A DNA stretch of 8,685 nucleotides from contig JAQVKR010000086.1 in NCBI GenBank assembly GCA_028694565.1, forward strand, positions 1-8,685. Direction: 5' to 3'. Position 1 is the first letter of the stretch, and each line of letters begins with the position of its first letter. The notes below the pieces were generated by a model. The model was not told where the DNA came from, did no database searches, and saw nothing but the letters and a program-made list of their open reading frames with translations. Below, piece after piece: positions 1 through 5,957 of this stretch. The position numbers and the translations under genes are program-made. Source of the DNA: Gammaproteobacteria bacterium (GTDB taxonomy: Bacteria; Pseudomonadota; Gammaproteobacteria; DSM-26407).

Positions 1-447
1 GACGATACCGCGCCGGGCATAGTGCATCTGGGTGACATTGCGGCCCGGCAGGCCCCGGCGCGGCGCCCGCCGGTGCTCGAAGCGCAGCCCCGCGAGCGCC
101 GGATCCGCGGCGCGCTGGCGACCGTACTCGGAGGTGACCCCCTCGAGCTGCTCGGTGTCGCCACGCTCCTCCACCCAGCCGCGGCGGATTTCGGGCAGCC
201 CCAGGCGCAGGTCGATGCGCTGCTGCGGGTCGGTGTAGGGCCCGGAGGTGTCGTAGACGGTGACGGGGGGGTTGGGCTCGGCCCCGAAGCTCGCGTGGGT
301 GTCCTCGAGCCGTATCTCCCGCATCGGCACCCGGACGTCGGGGCGCGAGCCGGTGACATAGATCCGGGTGGAGTTGGGATAGGCGGGAATGGCGGCGTCG
401 TCGACCTGGACGGACTCCGGATGGATGCGGTCTTGCGTCACACTCAT
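1..447 (-). CDS. thiC: Phosphomethylpyrimidine synthase ThiC, N-terminal part (cut by window edge)
   Basis: ThiC is a cytosolic radical-SAM [4Fe-4S] enzyme that rearranges aminoimidazole ribotide into hydroxymethylpyrimidine phosphate for thiamin synthesis. The first 149 residues are visible and the frame stays open to base 1. Family landmarks are [13 protein letters not shown] at about residues 33-45, [16 protein letters not shown] at 59-74, a [17 protein letters not shown] stretch at about 83-99, and [13 protein letters not shown] at 137-149. All are the conserved N-terminal ThiC region. The catalytic barrel and the C-terminal CxxCxxxxC cluster motif lie outside the window. The start is ATG at 445-447 ([12 protein letters not shown]), with AGGG about 12 bases upstream. 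It is transcribed away from the Pcm-like/tolC genes. From memory, Pseudomonas aeruginosa also has thiC next to a TolC homologue (PA4973/PA4974). The identification is very secure; the exact start is likely but unproven. Confidence 0.96.
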   Translation of the reverse strand, partial: MSVTQDRIHPESVQVDDAAIPAYPNSTRIYVTGSRPDVRVPMREIRLEDTHASFGAEPNPPVTVYDTSGPYTDPQQRIDLRLGLPEIRRGWVEERGDTEQLEGVTSEYGRQRAADPALAGLRFEHRRAPRRGLPGRNVTQMHYARRGIV

Positions 448-603
448 CGCGTATGAATACCCTGCAGAAGAACCAAACCGGCGGCGGGAGGAGCGCCCGG
501 ACCGGGTGCCGCAGACGGCGGCTGGACGATACGGTCGGCCGCACCGCCCGGCGGGGCGGGACGCTGAACGCGCCACTCCCCGGCGCCCGGGAATACCCGT
601 GGC

Positions 604-631
604 GGCGGCAGCGGCGTTCGGCGCTGCCGCC
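604..631 (-). other. 10-bp stem-loop in the predicted thiC leader
   Basis: Bases 604-613 pair perfectly with 622-631 (GGCGGCAGCG/CGCTGCCGCC) around an 8-base loop. This falls at the 5' end of the transcript predicted from the thiC promoter. No U-run follows on either strand, so it is not an intrinsic terminator. Smaller hairpins follow toward thiC: 588-599 (4 bp), 570-586 (5 bp, GCGCC/GGCGC) and 508-522 (5 bp, GCCGC/GCGGC). At this GC content short stems arise often by chance; only the 10-bp stem stands out. Confidence 0.4.
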
Positions 632-653
632 CGTGGCGGCGCGGTGTCATGAA

Positions 654-682
654 ACTATACGGGAGAGCCGGGAGTGGCGCAA
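654..682 (-). promoter_or_regulatory. Sigma-70-type promoter for thiC
   Basis: Read on the minus strand, TTGCGC (677-682) and TATAGT (654-659) are separated by exactly 17 bases. This is a good sigma-70 match in an otherwise very GC-rich region. The predicted transcript start is near 647, which would give a thiC leader of about 200 bases. Prediction only. Confidence 0.6.
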
Positions 683-687
683 ATAAG

Positions 688-704
688 CCTAGCAATACCC
701 TAGG
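688..704. promoter_or_regulatory. CCTAG...CTAGG dyad next to the thiC promoter (possible operator)
   Basis: CCTAG (688-692) and CTAGG (700-704) form an inverted repeat with a 7-base spacer. It lies in an AT-rich patch five bases beyond the -35 hexamer of the thiC promoter. The position suits a regulator-binding site. No regulator is encoded nearby and I do not recognise the motif. Confidence 0.3.
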
Positions 705-844
705 TAATTCCCCGCCGCCCGCCGCGTGAGCGCCGGCGCGCGTGCCGGCAGCGGCCACGGCGCGGCCCGGCCGGCCATCCGCCGGGGACCGATCCGCCGC
801 GCCGATGCTGGCATTGTCCGGCCCAGGGGAGCTAAACTGCGGCT

Positions 845-856
845 GACCGCCCGGTC
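845..856. promoter_or_regulatory. GACCG-CC-CGGTC palindrome beside the plus-strand promoter
   Basis: Perfect 5-bp half-sites with a 2-base centre, followed at once by another GGTC (857-860). The site ends five bases before the candidate -35 at 861. TetR-family operators can look like this, but no TetR gene is in the window, and short palindromes are common in GC-rich DNA. Confidence 0.2.
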
Positions 857-860
857 GGTC

Positions 861-889
861 TTGCCTGGCCGGGACAAACTTCTTACCCT
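861..889 (+). promoter_or_regulatory. Candidate promoter for the Pcm-like/tolC/HHE unit
   Basis: TTGCCT (861-866) and TACCCT (884-889) are 17 bases apart, in a locally AT-richer stretch (about 874-896). The match is moderate. If used, the leader to the first gene is about 210 bases. An alternative TAAACT at 833-838 has no properly spaced -35. Confidence 0.35.
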
Positions 890-1036
890 TTACTACCGGC
901 CGGCGAAGCGCGACCCGATGCCGTTTGCGGCCCCGGCCGGCGCATGGGCCGCAGGAACCGGCACCGCCCCACGGGGACGGCATTCCCGGCCCCCAGGAAC
1001 GGAACCGATGTGACGCCGGATACTCCACAGGATACA

Positions 1037-1052
1037 GCGGGTCGGCACCCGC
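1037..1052 (+). other. Tetraloop hairpin in the leader of the Pcm-like gene
   Basis: GCGGGT (1037-1042) pairs with ACCCGC (1047-1052) around a CGGC loop, 53 bases before the start codon. No U-run follows, so it is probably a leader structure rather than a terminator. A similar hairpin precedes tolC. Confidence 0.3.
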
Positions 1053-1105
1053 GCGGAGATTGAGCCGGCAGTTCCTTGCCCCCCGACAACGAAGGTAGAG
1101 ACACG

Positions 1106-1759
1106 ATGGATATGGAGCGCGCCCGTTTCAACATGGTGGAGCAGCAGGTACGTCCCTGGGAGGTACTGGACCAGCGGGTGCTGGACCTGCTCGGCAGCGT
1201 CCCCCGGGAGGCTTTCGTGCCGGCCGCCTACCGGGCGCTGGCGTTCGCCGACCTGGAGCTTCCCATCGGCCACGATCAGGTCATGCTGCCGCCCCGCACC
1301 CAGGCCCGCGCCCTGCAGAGCCTGGACATCCGCGCGGCGGACCGGGTGCTGGAGGTGGGCACCGGCAGCGGCTACCTGACCGCCCTGCTCGCCCGGCTGG
1401 CCCACCATGTCTACAGCGTGGAAATCATCCCGGAGCTGGCCGGGCTGGCCAGCCGCAACCTGGCCGCCGCCGGGGTCGCCAATGTCACGGTGGAGACCGG
1501 CGACGCCGCCGCCGGCTGGCCGAGCCACGCCCCCTACGACGCCATCCTGGTCGGCGGCGCCATGGCCGCCGTGCCCGACAGCCTGCGCGAGCAGCTGCGC
1601 CCCGGAGGCCGGATGTTCGTGGTGGTGGGAGTCGAACCGGTCATGGAAGCCCGCCTCATCACCCGGGCGGGCGAGAACCAGTGGACCGACGAGGTGCTGT
1701 TCGAGACCCTCATACCGCCGCTGGCGAATGCCCCCGAGCCGTCCCGTTTCGTCTTCTGA
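1106..1759 (+). CDS. PIMT-family (Pcm-like) SAM methyltransferase adjacent to tolC
   Basis: The product is 217 residues, about the size of E. coli Pcm (208). It is a class I SAM-dependent methyltransferase of the protein-L-isoaspartate O-methyltransferase family. The N-terminal MVEQQVRPWEVLDQRVLDL and VPREAFVP (about 10-39) match the family. Motif I, LEVGTGSGYLTALLA, is at about 82-96 and is followed by the acidic residue of YSVEII. FDAI-like YDAILVG is at about 151-157, and the C-terminus reads LIPPLAN. The oddity is at residues 55-63: canonical PIMT has GQGQTISQP, with a serine needed for isoaspartate methylation, while this protein has GHDQVMLPP. It may therefore be an inactive or retargeted paralogue, so I give no symbol. 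The start ATG 1106 has GAAGG 10 bases upstream; ATG 1112 is possible. It ends 63 bases before tolC on the same strand, which suggests cotranscription. Confidence 0.88.
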   Translation: MDMERARFNMVEQQVRPWEVLDQRVLDLLGSVPREAFVPAAYRALAFADLELPIGHDQVMLPPRTQARALQSLDIRAADRVLEVGTGSGYLTALLARLAHHVYSVEIIPELAGLASRNLAAAGVANVTVETGDAAAGWPSHAPYDAILVGGAMAAVPDSLREQLRPGGRMFVVVGVEPVMEARLITRAGENQWTDEVLFETLIPPLANAPEPSRFVF

Positions 1760-1762
1760 GAC

Positions 1763-1778
1763 GCGGGGCCGACCCCGC
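1763..1778 (+). other. Tetraloop hairpin between the Pcm-like gene and tolC
   Basis: GCGGGG (1763-1768) pairs with CCCCGC (1773-1778) around a CCGA loop. Only TT follows, so it is a poor intrinsic terminator. It could be a processing or stability element between two cotranscribed genes, lying 44 bases before the tolC start. Confidence 0.3.
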
Positions 1779-1822
1779 TTGCGCATCGAACCCGGCCATG
1801 CCGGGAAAGGATTATGGACGCC

Positions 1823-3130
1823 ATGAAAATCCGCACCCTTGCCTTCGCCACCGGACTTGCACTGGGCCTGGCCCTGCACTCCGCCGCCGCCAGCGACCTG
1901 CTGGAGGTCTACCAGCTGGCGCTGGAGAACGACCCGGGCCTCAAGGCCGCCGAGGCCCAGCGACTGGCCTCCCGCGAGGGCATCCCCCAGAGCCGGGCCC
2001 TGCTGCTGCCCAAGATCGACCTGGGCGCCGAGATCGCGGCGAACCGCCTCGACACCGACAACGGCAACGACGACTACATCGATCGGGGCTACAGCCTCAG
2101 CCTGAGCCAGGTGGTCTACAACCGCGGCCTGCTGGTCGCCCGCGGCCAGGCCGACGAGCGGGCCAACCAGGCGGATGCCACCTACGAGGCGGCGGTCCAG
2201 GCCCTGGTCCTGGACGTGGCCGGCCGCTATTTCGACGTGCTGGCGGCCATCGACGATCTCGGCTTCGCCCGCGCCGAGAAAGCCGCCATCGCCCGCCAGC
2301 TGGAACAGACCAAGCAGCGCTTCGAGGTCGGCCTCATCGCCATCACCGACGTGCACGAGGCCCAGGCCCGCTACGACCTGTCCGTGTCCCAGGAGATCGC
2401 CGCCCAGAACCGCCTCGACAGCAGCCAGGAGGCCCTGCGCGAGCTCACCAGCATCCTGCCCGAGAAGCTCTCCCCGCTGGGCGAGTCGCTGCCCCTCATC
2501 CGGCCCGAGCCCGAGGACATGGAGGCCTGGGTCGCCGCCGCCGAGCAGCAGAACCTGCAACTGCTGGCCTCCCGCTACGGCCTGAACGTCGCCCGCGAGG
2601 AGATCAAGCGCCAGTCCGCCGGACACTACCCCAGCCTGGCCCTGGTGGGCAGCCACAGCTACAGCGACAGCGAAGCCTCCGGCACCAGCGGCGGGGAGAG
2701 GGATCTCAGCACCATCGGCCTGCAGCTCAGCGTGCCCCTCTACCAGGGCGGCCTGGTGACCTCCAGCACCCGCCAGGCCCAGTACCAGTACCAGCAGGCC
2801 AGCGAGACCCTCGAGCAGTCGCGGCGCAACACCCTGCGCCAGACCCGCGACGCCTATCGCGGCGTCATCGCCGGCATCAGCCAGGTGAAGGCGCTGGAGC
2901 AGGCGGTCATCTCCAACCAGAGCGCGCTGGAGGCCACCCAGGCCGGATTCGAGGTGGGCACCCGCACCATCGTCGACGTGCTAGACGCCCAGCGGGCCCT
3001 CTACGGCGCCCAGCGCGACTACTCCCAGGCCCGCTACAGCTACCTGGTATCGACCCTGTCCCTGAAGCAGGCGGCCGGCTCCCTGGGCGTGGAGGACATC
3101 AAGCTGGTCAACGGCTGGCTGACGCACTGA
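1823..3130 (+). CDS. tolC: TolC-family outer-membrane efflux/secretion channel
   Basis: TolC trimers form the outer-membrane and periplasmic duct for RND/ABC/MFS efflux pumps and type I secretion. From ATG 1823 the product is 435 residues. A signal peptide (MKIRTLAFATGLALGLALHSAAA, with K2 and R4, a hydrophobic core and cleavage near 23) is followed by SDLLEVYQLALENDP, the usual TolC mature start. The two-fold internal repeat of OEP domains is clear: RFEVGLIAITDVHEAQ (166-181) and GFEVGTRTIVDVLDAQ (375-390). VYNRG (98-102) and LYQGG (306-310) mark the beta-strand entry of each half. The protein ends just after the second half, lacking the longer C-terminal tail of E. coli TolC (493 aa precursor). 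ATG 1814 is an alternative start, but AAAGGA (1806-1811) would sit only 2 bases from it, against 11 from 1823. No pump or membrane-fusion partner is in the window, so the substrate is unknown. Confidence 0.93.
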   Translation: MKIRTLAFATGLALGLALHSAAASDLLEVYQLALENDPGLKAAEAQRLASREGIPQSRALLLPKIDLGAEIAANRLDTDNGNDDYIDRGYSLSLSQVVYNRGLLVARGQADERANQADATYEAAVQALVLDVAGRYFDVLAAIDDLGFARAEKAAIARQLEQTKQRFEVGLIAITDVHEAQARYDLSVSQEIAAQNRLDSSQEALRELTSILPEKLSPLGESLPLIRPEPEDMEAWVAAAEQQNLQLLASRYGLNVAREEIKRQSAGHYPSLALVGSHSYSDSEASGTSGGERDLSTIGLQLSVPLYQGGLVTSSTRQAQYQYQQASETLEQSRRNTLRQTRDAYRGVIAGISQVKALEQAVISNQSALEATQAGFEVGTRTIVDVLDAQRALYGAQRDYSQARYSYLVSTLSLKQAAGSLGVEDIKLVNGWLTH

Positions 3131-3149
3131 GGACCGCCGGTCACCGCCC

Positions 3150-3644
3150 ATGTCCGAGCCGACCCTGAACAGCCAGACGGATCCCCTCGTCTTCCTGCGC
3201 CAGACCCACCGGGCATTGCTGGAACGCTGCGCCGAGCTCGAGGCCCTCGTGACCGGGGAGGGCCCGGATCCCGGCGCGGCCCGCGCGCTGGGCCGGCAGC
3301 TCGGGGCACTGCTGGATCAGCACCTGCGGGACGAGGAGACCGAGCTGTTCGCCCGGCTGGTGCGGGTGTCGCTGAAGCTGGCGGACCAGATCCATGTCCT
3401 GCGCCAGGAACATGAGCGACTGCGCGCGGCCTGGGCGAACCTGCTGCCGCTGCTGGCCAATCCCGCCGGCGCGGCGCAGGGCGCCGCGGGTCTCGCGGAG
3501 CAGGCCGCGGCCTTTCTCCAGCTCAAGCGCGGCCACGCCGCCCGGGAGGAGCAGTTGCTGAACCAGGCCCAGCACCTGCTCAGCGACGCCGCGCTGCGGG
3601 AGATGCGCAACGCCATGCTGGAGCGCCGCGGCCGGCACGCCTGA
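3150..3644 (+). CDS. Hemerythrin/HHE cation-binding domain protein
   Basis: The product is 164 residues, predicted soluble, cytosolic and almost entirely alpha-helical. It shows the HHE di-iron ligand pattern: H20 (QTHRALL), H58xxxE62 (QHLRDEE), H88 (RQEHERL) and H129xxxE133 (GHAAREE), with one ligand set per helix as expected for a four-helix bundle. No signal peptide or membrane segment is visible. Such proteins bind O2, NO or iron, or act in nitrosative or oxidative stress repair; which applies here cannot be read from sequence. It begins 19 bases after the tolC stop on the same strand, so cotranscription is likely. The nearest purine-rich SD-like sequence (TGAGGA at the tolC stop) is about 17 bases from ATG 3150, which is far, so translation may depend on coupling to tolC. 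It converges on waaA (50-base gap) with no clear intrinsic terminator between them. Confidence 0.8.
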   Translation: MSEPTLNSQTDPLVFLRQTHRALLERCAELEALVTGEGPDPGAARALGRQLGALLDQHLRDEETELFARLVRVSLKLADQIHVLRQEHERLRAAWANLLPLLANPAGAAQGAAGLAEQAAAFLQLKRGHAAREEQLLNQAQHLLSDAALREMRNAMLERRGRHA

Positions 3645-3694
3645 GCCCCGGCCCGCCGGACTCCCGCCCCCCTATTCCAATCCTCCGCGATGGC

Positions 3695-4984
3695 TCATCG
3701 GGCGTTGCCGCCGGCGGCACCGTCGAGGCAGCCGAGGATGAGCTGCAGCTGGGCGTCCACCGCGCCGCGGTTGTCCGCCACCACGCCACGGGCCCGCTCG
3801 CCGGCCGCGTGGCGCCCGTTGGCGTCCCGCAGCCAGCCGCTCACCACCCCGGCCAGGGCCGCGGCATCGCGGACCTGGCGCGCAGCGCCCGCCTCCAGCA
3901 GCAGCAGGCTGATGCGCTCGAAGTTGAACACATGGGGGCCGAACACCACCGGGATGCCCCGCGCCGCCGGCTCGAGCATGTTGTGCCCGCCCACCGCCAC
4001 CAGGCTGCCGCCGACGAAGGCCACGTCCGAGGCGGCGTAGAGCAGGTTGAGCTCGCCCATGGTGTCGCCCAGGTAGATCTCCACATCCGGCTCCACGGGC
4101 TCGCCCAGGCTGCGCCGGGCGCTCGCCAGGCCGAGCCGCTCGCACAGGGCGGCGACGCGGTCGAAACGCTCCGGGTGCCGGGGCACCAGGACCAGCAGCG
4201 CCCGCGGCACCTCGGCATGCACGGCGCGGGCGGCCTCCAGGACCAGGGCATCCTCGCCCTCGTGGGTGCTGGCGGCAATCCACACCGGCCGCTCCACCCC
4301 CCACTCGCGCCGCAGCGCCTCACCCGCCTCCAGCAGGCTGGCCGGGAGCCGCACGTCGAACTTGACGCTGCCGGTGACCTTCACCCGCGCCGGGTCGGCG
4401 CCCAGGGCGACGAAGCGCGCGGCGTCGGCCGGCGCCTGGGCGGCGATCCAGGCGACCTCCCCGAGCAGGGTCCGGGTGAGCGGGCCCAGCCGCCGGTAGC
4501 CGGCGGCCGAGCGGGCCGAGAGCCGGGCATTGGCCACCATCAGGGGAATACCGCGATCGTGGCAGATGCGGGTGAGGTTGGGCCACAGCTCCGTTTCCAT
4601 CACCACCACCGCCCGCGGCCGGGCGGCATCGAGGAAGCGGCGGACCGCGAAGGGCAGGTCATAGGGGGCGTAGGCATGCCAGACCGACTCGCCGAACAGG
4701 CGCCGGACCTGCTCCGAGCCGGTGGGCGTGGCGGTGGTGACCAGCAGCGGCGTGCCGGGGCTCACCAGCCGCAGCCGCTCGATGAGCAGGGCCGCGGCCT
4801 GCACCTCGCCCACCGACACGGCGTGGATCCACAGCCCACCCGGCGGCGGATCCGCGGCCGGGGCGCCGAAGCGCTCACCCAGGCGCGACCAGTAGCCGGG
4901 CGCGCGGAAGCCGCGCCACAGCAGCCGCAGGAGCACCAGCGGCGCGAGCAGGTAGAGCAGCAGCGTGTAGAGTCGCAGCAGCAC
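3695..4984 (-). CDS. waaA: 3-deoxy-D-manno-octulosonic acid (Kdo) transferase
   Basis: WaaA (KdtA) is a GT30 inner-membrane-associated glycosyltransferase that adds Kdo from CMP-Kdo to the lipid A precursor. From GTG 4984 it is 429 residues, near the E. coli 425. A single N-terminal anchor (about 2-22, leucine-rich) is followed by WIHAVSVGE (52-60), whose Glu60 is at the catalytic position of E. coli WaaA. METELWPN is at 129-136, STHEGE at 240-245, PRHPERF at 268-274, GDTMGEL at 306-312 and GGHNMLEPAA at 332-341; the last belongs to the C-terminal nucleotide-sugar domain. Start choice: E. coli MLELLY aligns exactly with VLLRLY from GTG 4984, and this start leaves one base after the hldD stop. 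An upstream in-frame GTG at 5008 would overlap hldD by 23 bases. Neither has a clear SD, consistent with translational coupling. Third gene of hldE-hldD-waaA. Confidence 0.95.
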   Translation of the reverse strand: MLLRLYTLLLYLLAPLVLLRLLWRGFRAPGYWSRLGERFGAPAADPPPGGLWIHAVSVGEVQAAALLIERLRLVSPGTPLLVTTATPTGSEQVRRLFGESVWHAYAPYDLPFAVRRFLDAARPRAVVVMETELWPNLTRICHDRGIPLMVANARLSARSAAGYRRLGPLTRTLLGEVAWIAAQAPADAARFVALGADPARVKVTGSVKFDVRLPASLLEAGEALRREWGVERPVWIAASTHEGEDALVLEAARAVHAEVPRALLVLVPRHPERFDRVAALCERLGLASARRSLGEPVEPDVEIYLGDTMGELNLLYAASDVAFVGGSLVAVGGHNMLEPAARGIPVVFGPHVFNFERISLLLLEAGAARQVRDAAALAGVVSGWLRDANGRHAAGERARGVVADNRGAVDAQLQLILGCLDGAAGGNAR

Positions 4985-4985
4985 G

Positions 4986-5957
4986 TCAGGCCGCGGGGGC
5001 AACACCACCCGGAGCGGCGTTGAGCCGGTCGAGGTACTCCCGCACGCCCTCCTCGACCGTCCGGAACGGGGCCCCGTAGCCGGCTTCGCGCAGGGCCGAG
5101 ATATCCGCCTCGGTAAAGCTCTGGTAGCGCCCGCGCAGGTGCTCCGGGAAGGGGATGTACTCGATCTCGCCGCGGCCGTGCCAGGCGATCACCGCCCGCG
5201 CCACGTCGTTGAAGGACTGGGAGCGCCCCGTGCCGAGGTTGAAGATCCCGGAGGCCTCCGGATGCTCCAGGAACCAGAGGTTCACCGCCACCGCGTCGCC
5301 CACGTAGACGAAGTCGCGGCGCTGCTCGCCGTCGGCGTAGCCGTCGCAGCCCTCGAACAGGCGCACCCGGCCCTGCTCGCGGATCTGGTCGTTGAAGTGG
5401 TAGGCGACGCTCGCCATGGTCCCCTTGTGCTGCTCGCGGGGACCGTAGACGTTGAAGTAGCGGAACCCGGCCACCGGGCTGCGGACGCCGGGCAGCAGGC
5501 GCCGCACGTACTGGTCGAACAGGAACTTGGAGTAGCCGTAGACGTTGAGCGGCTCCTCGTGGTCGCGCTGCTCGCGGAACACCCGGCCGCCGCCGTAGAC
5601 CGAGGCGCTGGAGGCGTAGTAGTAGGGCACGCGCCGCTCGAGGCACCAGTGCAGCAGCGCCTTGGAGTAGTCGTAGTTGTTGCCCATCATGTAGCGGCCG
5701 TCCCACTCGGTGGTGGAGGAGCAGGCGCCCTCGTGGAACAGGCCCTCCACCCGCCGGCCGAAGTCCCCGCCCGCTTCGATGCGCGCCAGGAACGCCTCCT
5801 TGTCCATGTAGTCGGCGATCTCGCAGTCGGCCAGGTTCTTGAACTTGACCCCGTTGGCGAGGTTGTCCACCACCAGGATGTCGTCGACCCCCCGATCGTT
5901 GAGGGCCTTGACGATGTTGCTGCCGATGAAGCCGGCGCCGCCGGTGACGATGATCAC
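4986..5957 (-). CDS. hldD: ADP-L-glycero-D-manno-heptose-6-epimerase
   Basis: HldD (RfaD/GmhD) is a cytosolic NADP-dependent short-chain (extended SDR) epimerase that converts ADP-D-glycero-D-manno-heptose to the L-glycero form used by inner-core heptosyltransferases. It has 323 residues (E. coli about 310). The Rossmann motif TGGAGFIG is at 5-12. [13 protein letters not shown] at 75-87 is diagnostic for HldD. The catalytic residues fall at the E. coli numbers: S116 (YASSA), Y140 and K144 (YGYSK), and K178 (REQHKG). [12 protein letters not shown] is at about 164-175. The start is GTG at 5955-5957, whose translation [11 protein letters not shown] matches E. coli from residue 2. The frame runs open far upstream, but only as a shadow of hldE. 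GTGA is shared with the hldE stop (4-base overlap), indicating coupled translation. The stop codon sits one base from the waaA start. Confidence 0.97.
   Translation of the reverse strand: MIIVTGGAGFIGSNIVKALNDRGVDDILVVDNLANGVKFKNLADCEIADYMDKEAFLARIEAGGDFGRRVEGLFHEGACSSTTEWDGRYMMGNNYDYSKALLHWCLERRVPYYYASSASVYGGGRVFREQRDHEEPLNVYGYSKFLFDQYVRRLLPGVRSPVAGFRYFNVYGPREQHKGTMASVAYHFNDQIREQGRVRLFEGCDGYADGEQRRDFVYVGDAVAVNLWFLEHPEASGIFNLGTGRSQSFNDVARAVIAWHGRGEIEYIPFPEHLRGRYQSFTEADISALREAGYGAPFRTVEEGVREYLDRLNAAPGGVAPAA

Larger units (their letters stand above)
448..1105. other. Divergent intergenic region between thiC and the Pcm-like gene
   Basis: This gap of 658 bases has no convincing gene. Open frames exist on both strands (for example minus 444-1028 and plus 726-1013), but their translations are Arg/Pro/Gly/Ala-rich, match no family I know and look like GC-driven shadows. 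The region holds the thiC promoter and its leader hairpins (about 448-682), an AT-rich island with a CCTAG dyad (about 647-710), a hairpin of two GCCGGC copies (732-749), and a promoter candidate for the plus-strand genes (861-889). I searched for TPP riboswitch signatures (CTGAGA and the CCTGATC-type arm, both orientations) and saw none. Confidence 0.7.

Noticed and set aside
444..1028. 194-codon minus-strand frame whose TGA overlaps the thiC ATG, resembling a coupled upstream gene
   Set aside because: Pro/Arg/Gly-rich, no family, no SD that I can see, and it runs across the thiC promoter and leader. The ATGA overlap is probably chance.
1018..1035. GGATAC direct repeat (1018-1023, 1030-1035)
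   Set aside because: Six-base repeat seen only twice; no promoter or operator logic to support it.
448..1105. TPP riboswitch (THI element) upstream of thiC
   Set aside because: Looked for because thiC usually has one, but the CTGAGA and CCTGATC-type conserved segments are not visible on either strand.
893..2656. 587-codon open frame antisense to the Pcm-like gene and tolC
   Set aside because: The opposite strand encodes two clearly recognisable proteins. This translation is low-complexity (G/A/V/Q/H-rich) and matches no family; long antisense frames are expected at this GC content.
1681..3168. 495-codon frame overlapping tolC in another frame, same strand
   Set aside because: Pro/Arg/Gly-rich shadow of tolC with no domain.
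3645..3694. Intrinsic terminator between the HHE gene and waaA
   Set aside because: Only a short CCGGC/GCCGG stem with a 2-base loop and no T-run on either strand; insufficient for a terminator call.
3809..5023. 404-codon frame antisense to waaA
   Set aside because: Shadow of waaA; no family features.
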